A stretch of 64,000 nt of DNA from an uncultured Porphyromonadaceae bacterium (lineage in GTDB: Bacteria > Bacteroidota > Bacteroidia > Bacteroidales > Muribaculaceae), in the NCBI GenBank assembly GCA_902491625.1, contig CABUIO010000006.1, positions 23,473-87,472 of the forward strand, in the 5' to 3' direction. The position numbers and the translations under genes were made by a program. Every line of letters starts with the position of its first letter. Within the stretch, counting starts at the first letter, position 1. Positions 1 through 8,376 of the stretch are shown here, piece by piece. Under the pieces are notes generated by a model. That model searched no databases. It saw nothing but the letters and a program-made list of their open reading frames with translations, and was not told where the DNA came from.

Positions 1-1
1 C

Positions 2-1906
2 AAGGCATCCGACGTCATGAAAGCCGAATACGCAGGAAAGACTGACGAGGAACTTGCCGAAATACCTCTCGGTGACCTTATCGACTACGGCAACGGCAAA
101 TACTTCCGCTTCAGCACCAAGATCGTGGTGGTGAGCAACTATTTCGGCAGCGAATACACCATCGAAAAGAATGCTGACGGAGAGTATCTTTATAATTGCT
201 ACGATGTCTCTAATACGGCAGTTGAGCCGAAGAAGATCTACAATGATACTTCCAACGATGTAGATAATGACCCCGATACAGGCAAAGAGCGCAGACGCTA
301 CATCGCGGTGTACGAGCCTGCGATCGACGACGCCTCCGGATTCCGTTACTCTCTGCGTCTTGACGCCGAATATACCTATGCCGTAGAGGACGACACGAAG
401 CTCGGCACCTCAAGCGCTTACATGCCCAACAACTGGCTCGTGGTTCCGGAGGCCAAGCTTATAGCCGACGAGAGCCGTCTCCAGATGTTCTACGGTTCCG
501 ACCTGACCTCAGGCACGGACAATGAAGTGGTCGACGAGTTCAAATATACTTTCCCTGAGGGCAAGGAGCAGACTCTCACCGGTGCACGTTACCAGCAGCT
601 GAGGAAGAGGGTCGTGATAGAGCGTCCGAACGTCACTCTGCGCTACCGCGCGCTTGTGGCCCAATATATCAAAGACAAGTCTCCGGAGGATGTCAAGCCG
701 GGACTCGAAGCCTCCGAGGCGCCGATATTCGACGGCATGTTCGACCTCAAGATCGAGGGTCGTGACCCTAAAGAGGCTCCTCTGAAGATGGCCGTGCGCA
801 ACGACTATACGATCGAGGGCCATCCCGAATGGTACGTATACCACGGCGAGACCAAGCGTCCCTTCTACTTCTATACGATGGAATCCACCCATCCCAACTA
901 TAGCGCGGATAAACCGTATCAGGGCAAGCTTATCAAGGCCGAGGTCTACGGTGCGTTCGGCAACGTGCCTCTCTATCGCCGTTGGGAAAACGCGAGCATA
1001 CTTGGCCTGAAGATGGACGACAACGCGCCCGAGAACGCCTACAAGTCTGTTCAGAACGGCATACCGTCCACAGATGAGCTGCCTGCCGGTACTGACAAGG
1101 CCAACAGCAACCAGCCGATACAGATAGTGGAGGCTTCGCTCCTTTACAATAAAGTGGGCGACGATCCCAATCCACATCTTATGGACTCTTTCAAATTCAA
1201 GATCTATCTTGACAGCAAGACGGTGAACAAGGCTTATTCCGTGAATGGCGACGGCACCATGAACGAGACCGAAAACAATCCGAGCAAGCCTCTGCTTTTC
1301 ACACATGACAGCGACAAGGACTATTACTATGTGCGCGTGATGAGGAAGGACTATGACAAGCCCGCATCGAATGTGGACAAGACGCCGCTCTATGAGGCTG
1401 TCGTCAAGGCCAGCGACATGTACAATGGTTTCACCACCGACCTCCTCAGCGCCGATTTCGGTCCCTGGTGGGACGGCCAGCTCGATTGGGTGAGAAACAA
1501 TCGCTACTACAAGAACGTACAGCTTGAGATCTGCCATATCTATCCTTTCAAATATGGCACGAAGTCCGATACCGAACCTACGACTCCGGAGGTGCAGTCG
1601 GCTCCCGGACGTTTCCGCGCCGACACTCAGACTCAGGGTTACGAGCCTGTGATGGCGCAGCCGATGAAGTTCAACCTCTATGACGAGGATTATGACATCC
1701 CGACTTCGGCTGACAGCATCCTCGACGGCATCGACGGCGGCAGCGTAGTGGCCGGTGTGGGCTTCATCGAGGTTTCAGGCCATGGTGTGGAGATCTATTC
1801 CGCCGAGGGCAGCAAGGTTGCCGAAGGCGAGGGTCGCCATGACCTCGGCGCCGGAGTGTATGTGGTCCGCGTCAGCGGCCGCACGCAGAAGGTGATCGTA
1901 CGCTAA
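2..1906 (+). CDS. Secreted protein with C-terminal type IX sorting-like domain (5' partial)
   Basis: The reading frame is open to the window edge, so the true start lies upstream and the first in-frame ATG at 17 is probably internal. About 634 codons are visible. The body is rich in Tyr, Asp and Lys and I do not recognise it. The last 50 or so residues form a small beta-domain (VEIYSAEGSKVAEG, then GVYVVRVSGRTQKVIVR) that resembles the type A sorting domain by which the type IX system carries proteins across the outer membrane. The same kind of tail ends the BspA-like protein at 51535. Inference: an exported, surface-attached protein of unknown function. A strong terminator follows. Confidence 0.75.
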   Translation, partial: KASDVMKAEYAGKTDEELAEIPLGDLIDYGNGKYFRFSTKIVVVSNYFGSEYTIEKNADGEYLYNCYDVSNTAVEPKKIYNDTSNDVDNDPDTGKERRRYIAVYEPAIDDASGFRYSLRLDAEYTYAVEDDTKLGTSSAYMPNNWLVVPEAKLIADESRLQMFYGSDLTSGTDNEVVDEFKYTFPEGKEQTLTGARYQQLRKRVVIERPNVTLRYRALVAQYIKDKSPEDVKPGLEASEAPIFDGMFDLKIEGRDPKEAPLKMAVRNDYTIEGHPEWYVYHGETKRPFYFYTMESTHPNYSADKPYQGKLIKAEVYGAFGNVPLYRRWENASILGLKMDDNAPENAYKSVQNGIPSTDELPAGTDKANSNQPIQIVEASLLYNKVGDDPNPHLMDSFKFKIYLDSKTVNKAYSVNGDGTMNETENNPSKPLLFTHDSDKDYYYVRVMRKDYDKPASNVDKTPLYEAVVKASDMYNGFTTDLLSADFGPWWDGQLDWVRNNRYYKNVQLEICHIYPFKYGTKSDTEPTTPEVQSAPGRFRADTQTQGYEPVMAQPMKFNLYDEDYDIPTSADSILDGIDGGSVVAGVGFIEVSGHGVEIYSAEGSKVAEGEGRHDLGAGVYVVRVSGRTQKVIVR

Positions 1907-1981
1907 TGAAGTATAGAAACTTCACATATACTTCAACAAGTAACACAATAATCATGTAATTTTTTAATTAGTTACCATTGT

Positions 1982-2016
1982 GCGGGCTTCGTCGTGAGAC
2001 GCGGCCCGCTTTTTTT
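1982..2016 (+). terminator. Rho-independent terminator after the sorting-domain protein
   Basis: GCGGGC at 1982-1987 pairs with GCCCGC at 2004-2009, with an inner CGTC/GACG stem and a run of seven T directly after. It closes the transcript of the first gene. Confidence 0.85.
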
Positions 2017-2063
2017 GACCTTAAGGACTTTAAGGACTTTAACGACTTTAACGACTTTAAGGA
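2017..2063 (+). repeat. 9-bp tandem repeat (GGACTTTAA variants)
   Basis: About four to five head-to-tail units of GGACTTTAA or CGACTTTAA follow the terminator. The same unit recurs near 46041-46075 and 46163-46220, and other 9-bp motifs sit in the gaps after rel and topA. Confidence 0.7.
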
Positions 2064-2116
2064 TACTGGAAACAAAGCCTTTTCGTTATTTGTCCAGAAA
2101 CTTTTTTACAAAAACC

Positions 2117-2148
2117 TTTGTTATTTAAAATACAAAGTACTAACTTTG
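2117..2148 (+). promoter_or_regulatory. Bacteroidales-type promoter for the Abi_2 gene
   Basis: TTTG at 2117-2120, a 20-bp spacer, then TAACTTTG at 2141-2148 match the -33/-7 consensus (TTTG, TAnnTTTG). The start point should be near 2155. The leader then folds: GACCTCCC at 2159-2166 pairs with GGGAGGTC at 2193-2200, ending 12 nt before the start codon. Confidence 0.65.
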
Positions 2149-2212
2149 CACCCGATATGACCTCCCACGCTTCCCGTAGAACAGCGCACCCGGGGAGGTC
2201 TTCGAGTTTTAT

Positions 2213-3145
2213 ATGGCGTCCTCAGACAAAATTGAATACCATAAACAACCTTTGACACTCGACCAACAGGTTCAGAAGTTAAAGGAAAAAGGTCTTGTTT
2301 TCGATGATGAAAGCGTGGCTAAGGCTTATCTTTTCAATATCAGTTACTATCGTTTGCGGGCATACACCTATCCGTTTCAAGATAATTCGGAAGACTCCGG
2401 CCATTGCTTTCTGCGTAAAAATCTGCTTTTCAAGGACTTTATAGATTTGTATTGTTTCGACCGCAGGATGCGCTCCTTGATTTTCAATGCTATTGAAAAA
2501 ATCGAAGTAGCCGTGCGCACCAAAATTGTGCAGATCTATGCCGAATCCACGCTTGACAGCCATTGGTACAGTGATGCCATTCTTTACCGTTATCCTATTG
2601 ATGGCTTGCTCAATCATATTGAAGCCGATGTAGAACGCAGCAACGAGGATTTTATCAAACACTACAGGACAAAGTACCATAAGCCACCCATGCCTCCAAG
2701 CTGGATGGCTCTGGAAGTAGTGTCGTTCGCAACCCTGAGCAGAATCTTTCAGGCTCTCAAATCCGATAAGCGCAAGCAATACGTAACCAACCAGTTCGGA
2801 CTTAAGAAAGTCGATATTTTGGAAAATTGGCTTCACGCCATATCCAATCTCCGGAATTGTTGTGCTCATCATAGCCGTGTATGGAACCGCCGCTTCATGG
2901 TAAGTGTCATACTTCCATACGACGCCATTTATTCGTTTATGAACAGAACCACAATCAGGACAATACGGACCAACAAACTTTTTGCGCTTCTTTCCTGTAT
3001 AGCATATATCCTCTCCATCATCAGCCCGGACAGCGATTTCAAGAGACGTCTGAAAGAATTACTGCAGTCAGACTGCCGCTTACTTGACCTTAAAGATATG
3101 GGATTTCCGGATAACTGGCAGTCGCTTCCTGTGTGGCGCGATTGA
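2213..3145 (+). CDS. Abi_2 family (AbiD/AbiF-like) abortive-infection protein
   Basis: This 310-residue protein has the Abi_2 family layout: an N-terminal KQPLTLDQQVQKLKEKGL segment, a central FDRRMRSLIFNAIEKIEVAVR helix region, and near residue 220 the motif RNCCAHHSRVWNR. The R-x4-H within it is the catalytic signature of HEPN ribonucleases, to which Abi_2 proteins belong. Known family members halt phage growth by killing or arresting the host. The gene stands alone with its own promoter and a hairpin in its leader. It is AT-richer than its neighbours, which suggests horizontal arrival. No partner antitoxin is visible next to it. Confidence 0.85.
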   Translation: MASSDKIEYHKQPLTLDQQVQKLKEKGLVFDDESVAKAYLFNISYYRLRAYTYPFQDNSEDSGHCFLRKNLLFKDFIDLYCFDRRMRSLIFNAIEKIEVAVRTKIVQIYAESTLDSHWYSDAILYRYPIDGLLNHIEADVERSNEDFIKHYRTKYHKPPMPPSWMALEVVSFATLSRIFQALKSDKRKQYVTNQFGLKKVDILENWLHAISNLRNCCAHHSRVWNRRFMVSVILPYDAIYSFMNRTTIRTIRTNKLFALLSCIAYILSIISPDSDFKRRLKELLQSDCRLLDLKDMGFPDNWQSLPVWRD

Positions 3146-3189
3146 TAATCCCTCTCTCGGGGGTTGGGAAGTTTAAAATCGGCGGAAAG

Positions 3190-3219
3190 TTGGGGGTTGC
3201 GATTTTTTTATTACTTTTG
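3190..3219 (+). promoter_or_regulatory. Promoter for rel with almost no leader
   Basis: TTGG at 3190-3193, an 18-bp spacer, then TACTTTTG at 3212-3219. The -7 element ends only 7 nt before the ATG at 3227, so the mRNA would be leaderless or nearly so. This also argues against the longer frame that begins at 3164. Confidence 0.55.
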
Positions 3220-3226
3220 TGAGTCA

Positions 3227-5509
3227 ATGAAACAGTCGCAGGATTACATAGCTATCAGCCGTGAGGATGAGGACAGAATGGCGGACGAGGCGTTTCGCGA
3301 AGTCCTCAGTCTCTATCTGGCAAGCCACCACCGCAAGAAGGTGGAGATCATCGAGCGTGCCTACAGGTTCGCGAGTGAGGCTCACCGCGGAGCACGCCGC
3401 CGCAGCGGCGAGCCTTACATCATGCATCCCATCGCGGTGGCGCGTATCGTCATTGACGAATTGGGACTGGGGAGCACGTCGATCTGTGCGGCGCTGCTCC
3501 ACGATGTGGTGGAGGACACCGAATACACGCGCGACGACATCGCGGCCAATTTCGGCGAGAAGGTGGCCTCGATCGTCGAGGGTCTGACCAAGATCTCGGG
3601 AGGCATTTTCGGCGACAGGGCGTCGCTTCAGGCGGAGAATTTCCGCAAGCTGCTGCTGTCCATGAGCACCGACATACGCGTGATCCTCATCAAGATGGCC
3701 GACCGGCTCCACAACATGCGCACTCTTGCGTCGATGCGTCCGGAGAAACAGCTGAAGATCGCCGGCGAGACGCTCTATGTCTACGCCCCGCTGGCGCACC
3801 GTCTCGGACTCTACAACATGAAGCTGGAGTTCGAGGATCTGGCCTTCAAGTTCGAGCATCCGGGCAAATACGAGGAGATCAAGGCTCTGGTGGATCAGAG
3901 TTCGGAACACCGCAACAGCATCGTCGAGGAGTTTGTGGAGCCTGTGCGCGCCAAGCTCGACGAGGCCGGATTCCGCTATACGATCAAGGCGCGCGTGAAG
4001 AGCGCCTACAGCATCTGGCGCAAGATGGAGACCAAGAAGGTTGGTTTCGACGACATCTACGACATCTACGCCGTAAGGGTCGTGTTCGAGAACGAGGACG
4101 ACGCCCTGGAGGCGATCCGCTGCTGGCAGATCTACACTTTTTTCACCGAGGGTCACCGAGTGCATCCCGACCGGCTGCGCGACTGGATCACGACACCCAA
4201 GACCAACGGCTACCGCGCGCTGCATCTCACCGTGATGGGTCCGGACGGCAAGTGGATCGAGGTGCAGATACGCTCGCGCAAGATGGACGAGATCGCGGAG
4301 CTTGGATATGCCGCGCACTGGAAATACAAGAATGTGGACTACGAGGAGGAGTCGGAGCTTGAGACATGGATGAACACCATCAAGGACATCCTTGCCAATC
4401 CGGAGCCTGACGCCATCGACTTCCTCGACACCATAAAGCTCAACCTCTTCTCGTCGGAGATCTATGTCTTCACGCCCCACGGCGACCTCGTGACGCTACC
4501 TTCGGGAGCAACGGTGCTGGACATGGCGTTCGCCATCCACACGCAGCTGGGTCTGCAGTGCATCGCCGGCAAGATCAACCACCGGCTCGTGCCGCTGTCG
4601 CACAAGCTTGAGAGCGGCGATCAGGTGGAGATCATCTCCTCCGAGTCGCAGAAGCCTCTGGAGGAATGGCTGTCTTTCTGCCGCACGGCCAAGGCCAAGA
4701 GCCGCATCCGTGCCGTGTTGCGCCGACGTCAGAGCGAGGCAGTGGCCCGCGGCCGCAATATCTACAGGGAGTTTCTTGAGGGTGAGGGGATCAGCGCCTC
4801 GATGCCTCTGATGCGGCGGATGCTCGACCACTACAGGCTCGCCACGCCCGACGACTTGTACCTGAAGCTCGACAAGGGGGAGGTGACTCTCTCCGCCGCC
4901 TCGTTCCGCAAGGTCGGCCACAACCGCCTGAGCATCTTCGGCAAGCTGCTGCGCAATCCGTTCTCGACGAAACGCCGCAAGGCGCCGGGCGGCGAGGGTA
5001 CTGCCGCGGCACCGTCCGCCGAGGAGAAGCGCCAGTCTGTCGACCGCTCGCAGGTCTACGTGCTGCATCCCGACGCTGACAATCCCAACTATCTGCTCGA
5101 CACGTGCTGCGCGCCGCTGCCGGGCGACGATGTGCTCGGTTTCGTCGACGACGACGAGAACGTGGTGCTCCACCGCGTCGACTGTCCCAAGGCGATGCGC
5201 CTTAAGACAGCGTTCGGGCCGCGCCTCGTGGCCACGCGCTGGGAGGGTACCGCCTCGCGGTTCCGCGCCCAGATCGAGATCCAGGGTCTCGACCGCCGCG
5301 GCATGATCAGCGATATCGTGGGTGTCGTGGGTTCGCGTCCCAACGTCGACATTCGCGAAATGAATATAAGCGCCGACAACGAGGTGTTCCGCTGCACCAT
5401 GACCATCCTCACCGACTCCGCCGCCACCGTCAGGGCGTTATGCACGCGGCTGCGCAAGATCGGCAACGTGAAGTCGGCCGTGCGCAATTCGCAGATCGCG
5501 GACAGCTGA
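3227..5509 (+). CDS. rel: Bifunctional (p)ppGpp synthetase/hydrolase, RelA/SpoT family
   Basis: The 760-residue protein makes and breaks the alarmone (p)ppGpp. Visible in order: an HD hydrolase domain (H53, MHP at 66-68, LLHDVVEDT with H92-D93), the synthetase domain (NGYRALHLTV and EVQIRSRKMDEIAELGYAAH), a TGS domain (IYVFTPHGDLVTLPSGATV), a helical/zinc-type region (CCAPLPGDDVLGF) and a C-terminal ACT domain (EIQGLDRRGMISDIVG). The intact HD pair suggests both activities. I chose ATG 3227 because the earlier start would lie upstream of the promoter. The PgpH-like gene follows after 56 nt and may be cotranscribed. From memory, many Bacteroides place a rel gene beside parAB-mltD, which here lies 30 kb away. 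Confidence 0.95.
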   Translation: MKQSQDYIAISREDEDRMADEAFREVLSLYLASHHRKKVEIIERAYRFASEAHRGARRRSGEPYIMHPIAVARIVIDELGLGSTSICAALLHDVVEDTEYTRDDIAANFGEKVASIVEGLTKISGGIFGDRASLQAENFRKLLLSMSTDIRVILIKMADRLHNMRTLASMRPEKQLKIAGETLYVYAPLAHRLGLYNMKLEFEDLAFKFEHPGKYEEIKALVDQSSEHRNSIVEEFVEPVRAKLDEAGFRYTIKARVKSAYSIWRKMETKKVGFDDIYDIYAVRVVFENEDDALEAIRCWQIYTFFTEGHRVHPDRLRDWITTPKTNGYRALHLTVMGPDGKWIEVQIRSRKMDEIAELGYAAHWKYKNVDYEEESELETWMNTIKDILANPEPDAIDFLDTIKLNLFSSEIYVFTPHGDLVTLPSGATVLDMAFAIHTQLGLQCIAGKINHRLVPLSHKLESGDQVEIISSESQKPLEEWLSFCRTAKAKSRIRAVLRRRQSEAVARGRNIYREFLEGEGISASMPLMRRMLDHYRLATPDDLYLKLDKGEVTLSAASFRKVGHNRLSIFGKLLRNPFSTKRRKAPGGEGTAAAPSAEEKRQSVDRSQVYVLHPDADNPNYLLDTCCAPLPGDDVLGFVDDDENVVLHRVDCPKAMRLKTAFGPRLVATRWEGTASRFRAQIEIQGLDRRGMISDIVGVVGSRPNVDIREMNISADNEVFRCTMTILTDSAATVRALCTRLRKIGNVKSAVRNSQIADS

Positions 5510-5552
5510 GCCGATCAGGCCAATAAGGCCGATAAGACTATATAGACCAATA
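5510..5552 (+). repeat. 9-bp tandem repeat (GCCGATAAG/GCCAATAAG variants)
   Basis: Units GCCGATCAG, GCCAATAAG and GCCGATAAG run head to tail from the base after the rel stop codon, followed by a weaker copy (ACCAATAAA). It fills most of the 56-nt gap before the PgpH-like gene. Confidence 0.6.
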
Positions 5553-5565
5553 AAATCCACTCCAA

Positions 5566-7644
5566 GTGAAAAGAAGCCATCTGAAACATACAGCCATCGT
5601 GATCCTGCTGATGCTCGCCGCAACGGCGCTCATCACCGTGGCGCTGCCGCGTGCCGGACGCGAATCGATCAACTACGAGGAGGGGCAGCCGTGGCGCTAC
5701 TCGCTGCTGACAGCTCCCTTCGACATTCCAGTCTACTACGACTCCATCACCGAACGGCGCATGTCGGACTCCATCCGCAACAATCTCCCTCCCTACGTCG
5801 ACATTTCGACCACCGCCGTCAACGAGGTGATCGACGGATTTCCTCCGGCTATTGCCGGCAATCCCGCTGTCAGGATGCTGGAGAAACATATCCGCGGGGT
5901 CTTCGACAAAGGTGTCGTCGACGAGGATGTGAAGACCCGCCTCGAAAGCCAGAGCGGGCGCAAGACTGTCAATCTCGTGTCCGCCTCCAATACCGCGACC
6001 CAGACCGACGCCACAGCCATGCTCACACCTGTCGAGGCCATGGACTCCATCATCGCACGCTACAAGGCTTCGGCCAATCCATTCATGCAGCTTCCGCAGC
6101 AGACATGGGACATCCTTAAGGAGAACCTCCGCGCCAACGTGACCCTCAACGACACCGTCGACCTGCGGCAGCTCAACAATGCCCTCGCCATGGTCAGCAG
6201 CGCCCAGGGCACGATCCGTCAGGGCCAGCGCATCGTCGACCGCGGCGAGGTCGTGACACCGCAGATCTACCGCAACCTTCAGGAATACGAGCGTATGCTC
6301 ATGCTGCGCGACGGCACCGGACAGAACACCTCCGGATTCATCGTCGGACAGGCCGCATATATCATCATCACTCTCTCGGTTTTCTATCTTTACCTCGCCT
6401 TCTACCGCCGCAGAGTCTACTCCTCCACGCGCATGATGGTGTTCATCATCTCCGCGATGCTGGTGATAAGCCTCCTCGCCATCCTGCTCGGCGAGACCTT
6501 CTCGCTGGGCATATACATGACGCCTCTCGCCGCGCTCCCGGTGGTGATAATGCTTTTCGTCGATCGGCGCACCGCCGTCGTGACGCTCCTCGCCACTGTG
6601 ATGATCGGCGCACTTGCCGCCGTCTATCAGTTCCAGTTCATCTTTCTTGAACTCGTCGCCGGTATGACGGCCATCTTCAGTCTCAAACAGCTCTCGCGGC
6701 GCTCGCAGCTGCTCCGCATCAGCTTCCTCACTTTCCTGGCCTACAGCCTCAGCTACGTCGTGATGACTCTCGTGCTCGAAGGCACCCTCACCGAGCTGTC
6801 GCCGCGCCTCTTCATCTACTTCATCATCAACTCCGTGCTCCTCTCGCTCACCTACGTCTTCATTTTCGTCATCGAGCGCGTGTTCGGCTTCACATCCACC
6901 GTCACCCTCGTCGAACTGAGCGACATCAACAATCCCCTGCTGCGCCGCCTCAGTGAAGAGGCGCCCGGCACCTTCCAGCACTCCATGCAGGTGAGCACCC
7001 TCGCCGCCGACGCCGCACGAGCCATCGGCGCCGACACACAGCTCGTGCGCACCGGAGCGCTCTACCACGACATCGGCAAGCTCTCCAGCCCGATCTTCTT
7101 CACTGAAAACCAGCACGGCGTCAATCCCCATAACGGTCTCGACCCCGAGACGAGCGCCCGCAAGATCATCAGCCACGTCACCGAGGGCGTGGCCATGGCG
7201 CAGAAAGCCAAACTCCCTGCTGTCATCAAAGACTTCATCCTCGAACACCACGGCAAGGGCGTGACACGCTATTTCTACAACACAGTCGTCAACGCCAATC
7301 CCGGCAAGAAGATCGACCCAGCGCCCTACACGTATCCAGGTCCCAATCCGCGCTCACGCGAGACTGCCATACTCATGATGGCCGATTCCGTCGAGGCTGC
7401 CTCGCGTTCGCTTAAGGAATACACCACCAAGAGCATCTCCGACCTTGTCGACAAGATCATCGACACGCAGGTCGCCGACGGAATGTTCCGCCAGTCGCCG
7501 ATCAGTTTCGCTGACATCGAGGAGATAAAGGATGTGTTCAAGCGCCGCCTCGGCACCATCTACCACTCCCGCGTCGCCTACCCCGAACGCCGCGAACCCG
7601 CAACGCCTGCACCAACGCCTACGCAGGAACAGCCGCAGAATTAG
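5566..7644 (+). CDS. 7TM-HD (PgpH-like) cyclic-di-AMP phosphodiesterase family protein
   Basis: The 692-residue protein begins at a GTG. One N-terminal membrane helix (ILLMLAATALITVAL) is followed by a roughly 250-residue outer domain, a seven-helix membrane block (about residues 265-450) and a cytoplasmic HD domain with LYHDIGKL and EHHGKG, the metal-binding His/Asp set of HDIG phosphodiesterases. In Listeria, PgpH of this architecture degrades c-di-AMP and is inhibited by (p)ppGpp; whether that holds here is inference, but rel lies immediately upstream. The Pro/Thr/Gln-rich tail (TPAPTPTQEQPQN) is encoded a second time at 10511-10570, at the far side of the inserted protease cassette. Confidence 0.85.
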   Translation: MKRSHLKHTAIVILLMLAATALITVALPRAGRESINYEEGQPWRYSLLTAPFDIPVYYDSITERRMSDSIRNNLPPYVDISTTAVNEVIDGFPPAIAGNPAVRMLEKHIRGVFDKGVVDEDVKTRLESQSGRKTVNLVSASNTATQTDATAMLTPVEAMDSIIARYKASANPFMQLPQQTWDILKENLRANVTLNDTVDLRQLNNALAMVSSAQGTIRQGQRIVDRGEVVTPQIYRNLQEYERMLMLRDGTGQNTSGFIVGQAAYIIITLSVFYLYLAFYRRRVYSSTRMMVFIISAMLVISLLAILLGETFSLGIYMTPLAALPVVIMLFVDRRTAVVTLLATVMIGALAAVYQFQFIFLELVAGMTAIFSLKQLSRRSQLLRISFLTFLAYSLSYVVMTLVLEGTLTELSPRLFIYFIINSVLLSLTYVFIFVIERVFGFTSTVTLVELSDINNPLLRRLSEEAPGTFQHSMQVSTLAADAARAIGADTQLVRTGALYHDIGKLSSPIFFTENQHGVNPHNGLDPETSARKIISHVTEGVAMAQKAKLPAVIKDFILEHHGKGVTRYFYNTVVNANPGKKIDPAPYTYPGPNPRSRETAILMMADSVEAASRSLKEYTTKSISDLVDKIIDTQVADGMFRQSPISFADIEEIKDVFKRRLGTIYHSRVAYPERREPATPAPTPTQEQPQN

Positions 7645-7869
7645 TTTCGCACGAACGTTCGAACGGTGCTGTTTTACAAGGCCGTTACGCAAGGAGAAAG
7701 GCCTGTAAGGCCGGGCTATTGTCGTTTCGGTCTTACAGACCTTTTCGATTGCTGTATTTAATTAATCGATACGCAGGGCTTTGCGGTGTGGCGGCTGCTT
7801 CACCGAGCAGTCCTGCGTTCGTGTGCCGACCGCGCACGGCAACGTGTTGGAAACAAACGTAATACAATT
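7585..7869 (+). repeat. Direct repeat, left copy (PgpH gene end plus 3' flank)
   Basis: From GAACGCCGCG in the last codons of the PgpH-like gene to about 7869, this stretch matches 10511-10941 almost base for base. The difference is a block of about 145 bp (10640-10784) present only in the right copy. The two copies bracket the AT-rich protease cassette. Confidence 0.85.
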
Positions 7870-7891
7870 ACAACAATACCAGCAGCGCTAC

Positions 7892-7965
7892 TATATAAGA
7901 TAACGCGTCGCGGAGCGATGTGTATTTGGTAAAGTCGTTACCGCACGACGTCGCTTCACCGTGGG
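7892..7965 (+). repeat. REP-like palindromic repeat, copy 1
   Basis: AAGATAACGCGTCGCGGAGC, then GGTAAAG and GTTACCGCACGACGTCGC, match the element at 29069-29139 closely. The core folds on itself (GTCGCGGAGCGA against its complement; GGTAAAG against the following TTACC). The stem here is more decayed than in copy 2. Confidence 0.65.
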
Positions 7966-8376
7966 CTGATCTCTGATTGTAATTACTCAAATCAAGACTT
8001 CATATCAAAACTTCATATCAAAACTATTTTAATTCAATTCTCCTTGCGGCTACACAAAGCAAACAAAACATCAATCTTGGTTTCATCTTTGACTATAATA
8101 TCACCAATACAATACGGCATCGCTTCTAATTAACCTATAAAATCTCAAAATATGGCGTAATATGATTATAAATACCACAAAACCAACCTATTGAAAATTT
8201 CAATATTGTCCCAAGATGGAATATACTCAGGAAGAATAGGGAATTGCTTATCATGTAATTGTCGAATATTACGTCTATTTGAGGGATTTTATAGATTAAC
8301 AATTATTAACGTAAATAATCTTCATCAAACCATAAATATCGTTAACTTCGAGACGTATTATTAACACTTTACCATC
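7966..8376 (+). other. AT-rich leader region of the protease cassette
   Basis: About 410 bp of very AT-rich DNA without a credible ORF. It contains a short direct repeat (ACTTCATATCAAAACTTCATATCAAAAC, read as two units near 8000-8025) and many TTAAC/ATTAAC tracts. A promoter for the protease must lie here, but I see no clear -33/-7 pair. Confidence 0.4.

Noticed and set aside
509..1537. Long minus-strand ORF opposite the sorting-domain protein; similar long antisense ORFs at 3224-4480, 5515-7251, 31191-32609 and 37170-39422
   Set aside because: They lie wholly across well-recognised genes, have compositions of reverse-strand reading of GC-rich codons and show no family motif.
7650..7670. Palindrome CGAACGTTCG in the direct repeats as an integrase core site
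   Set aside because: No integrase gene is nearby and the palindrome is well inside the repeat, not at its edge; I could not support it as an attachment site.
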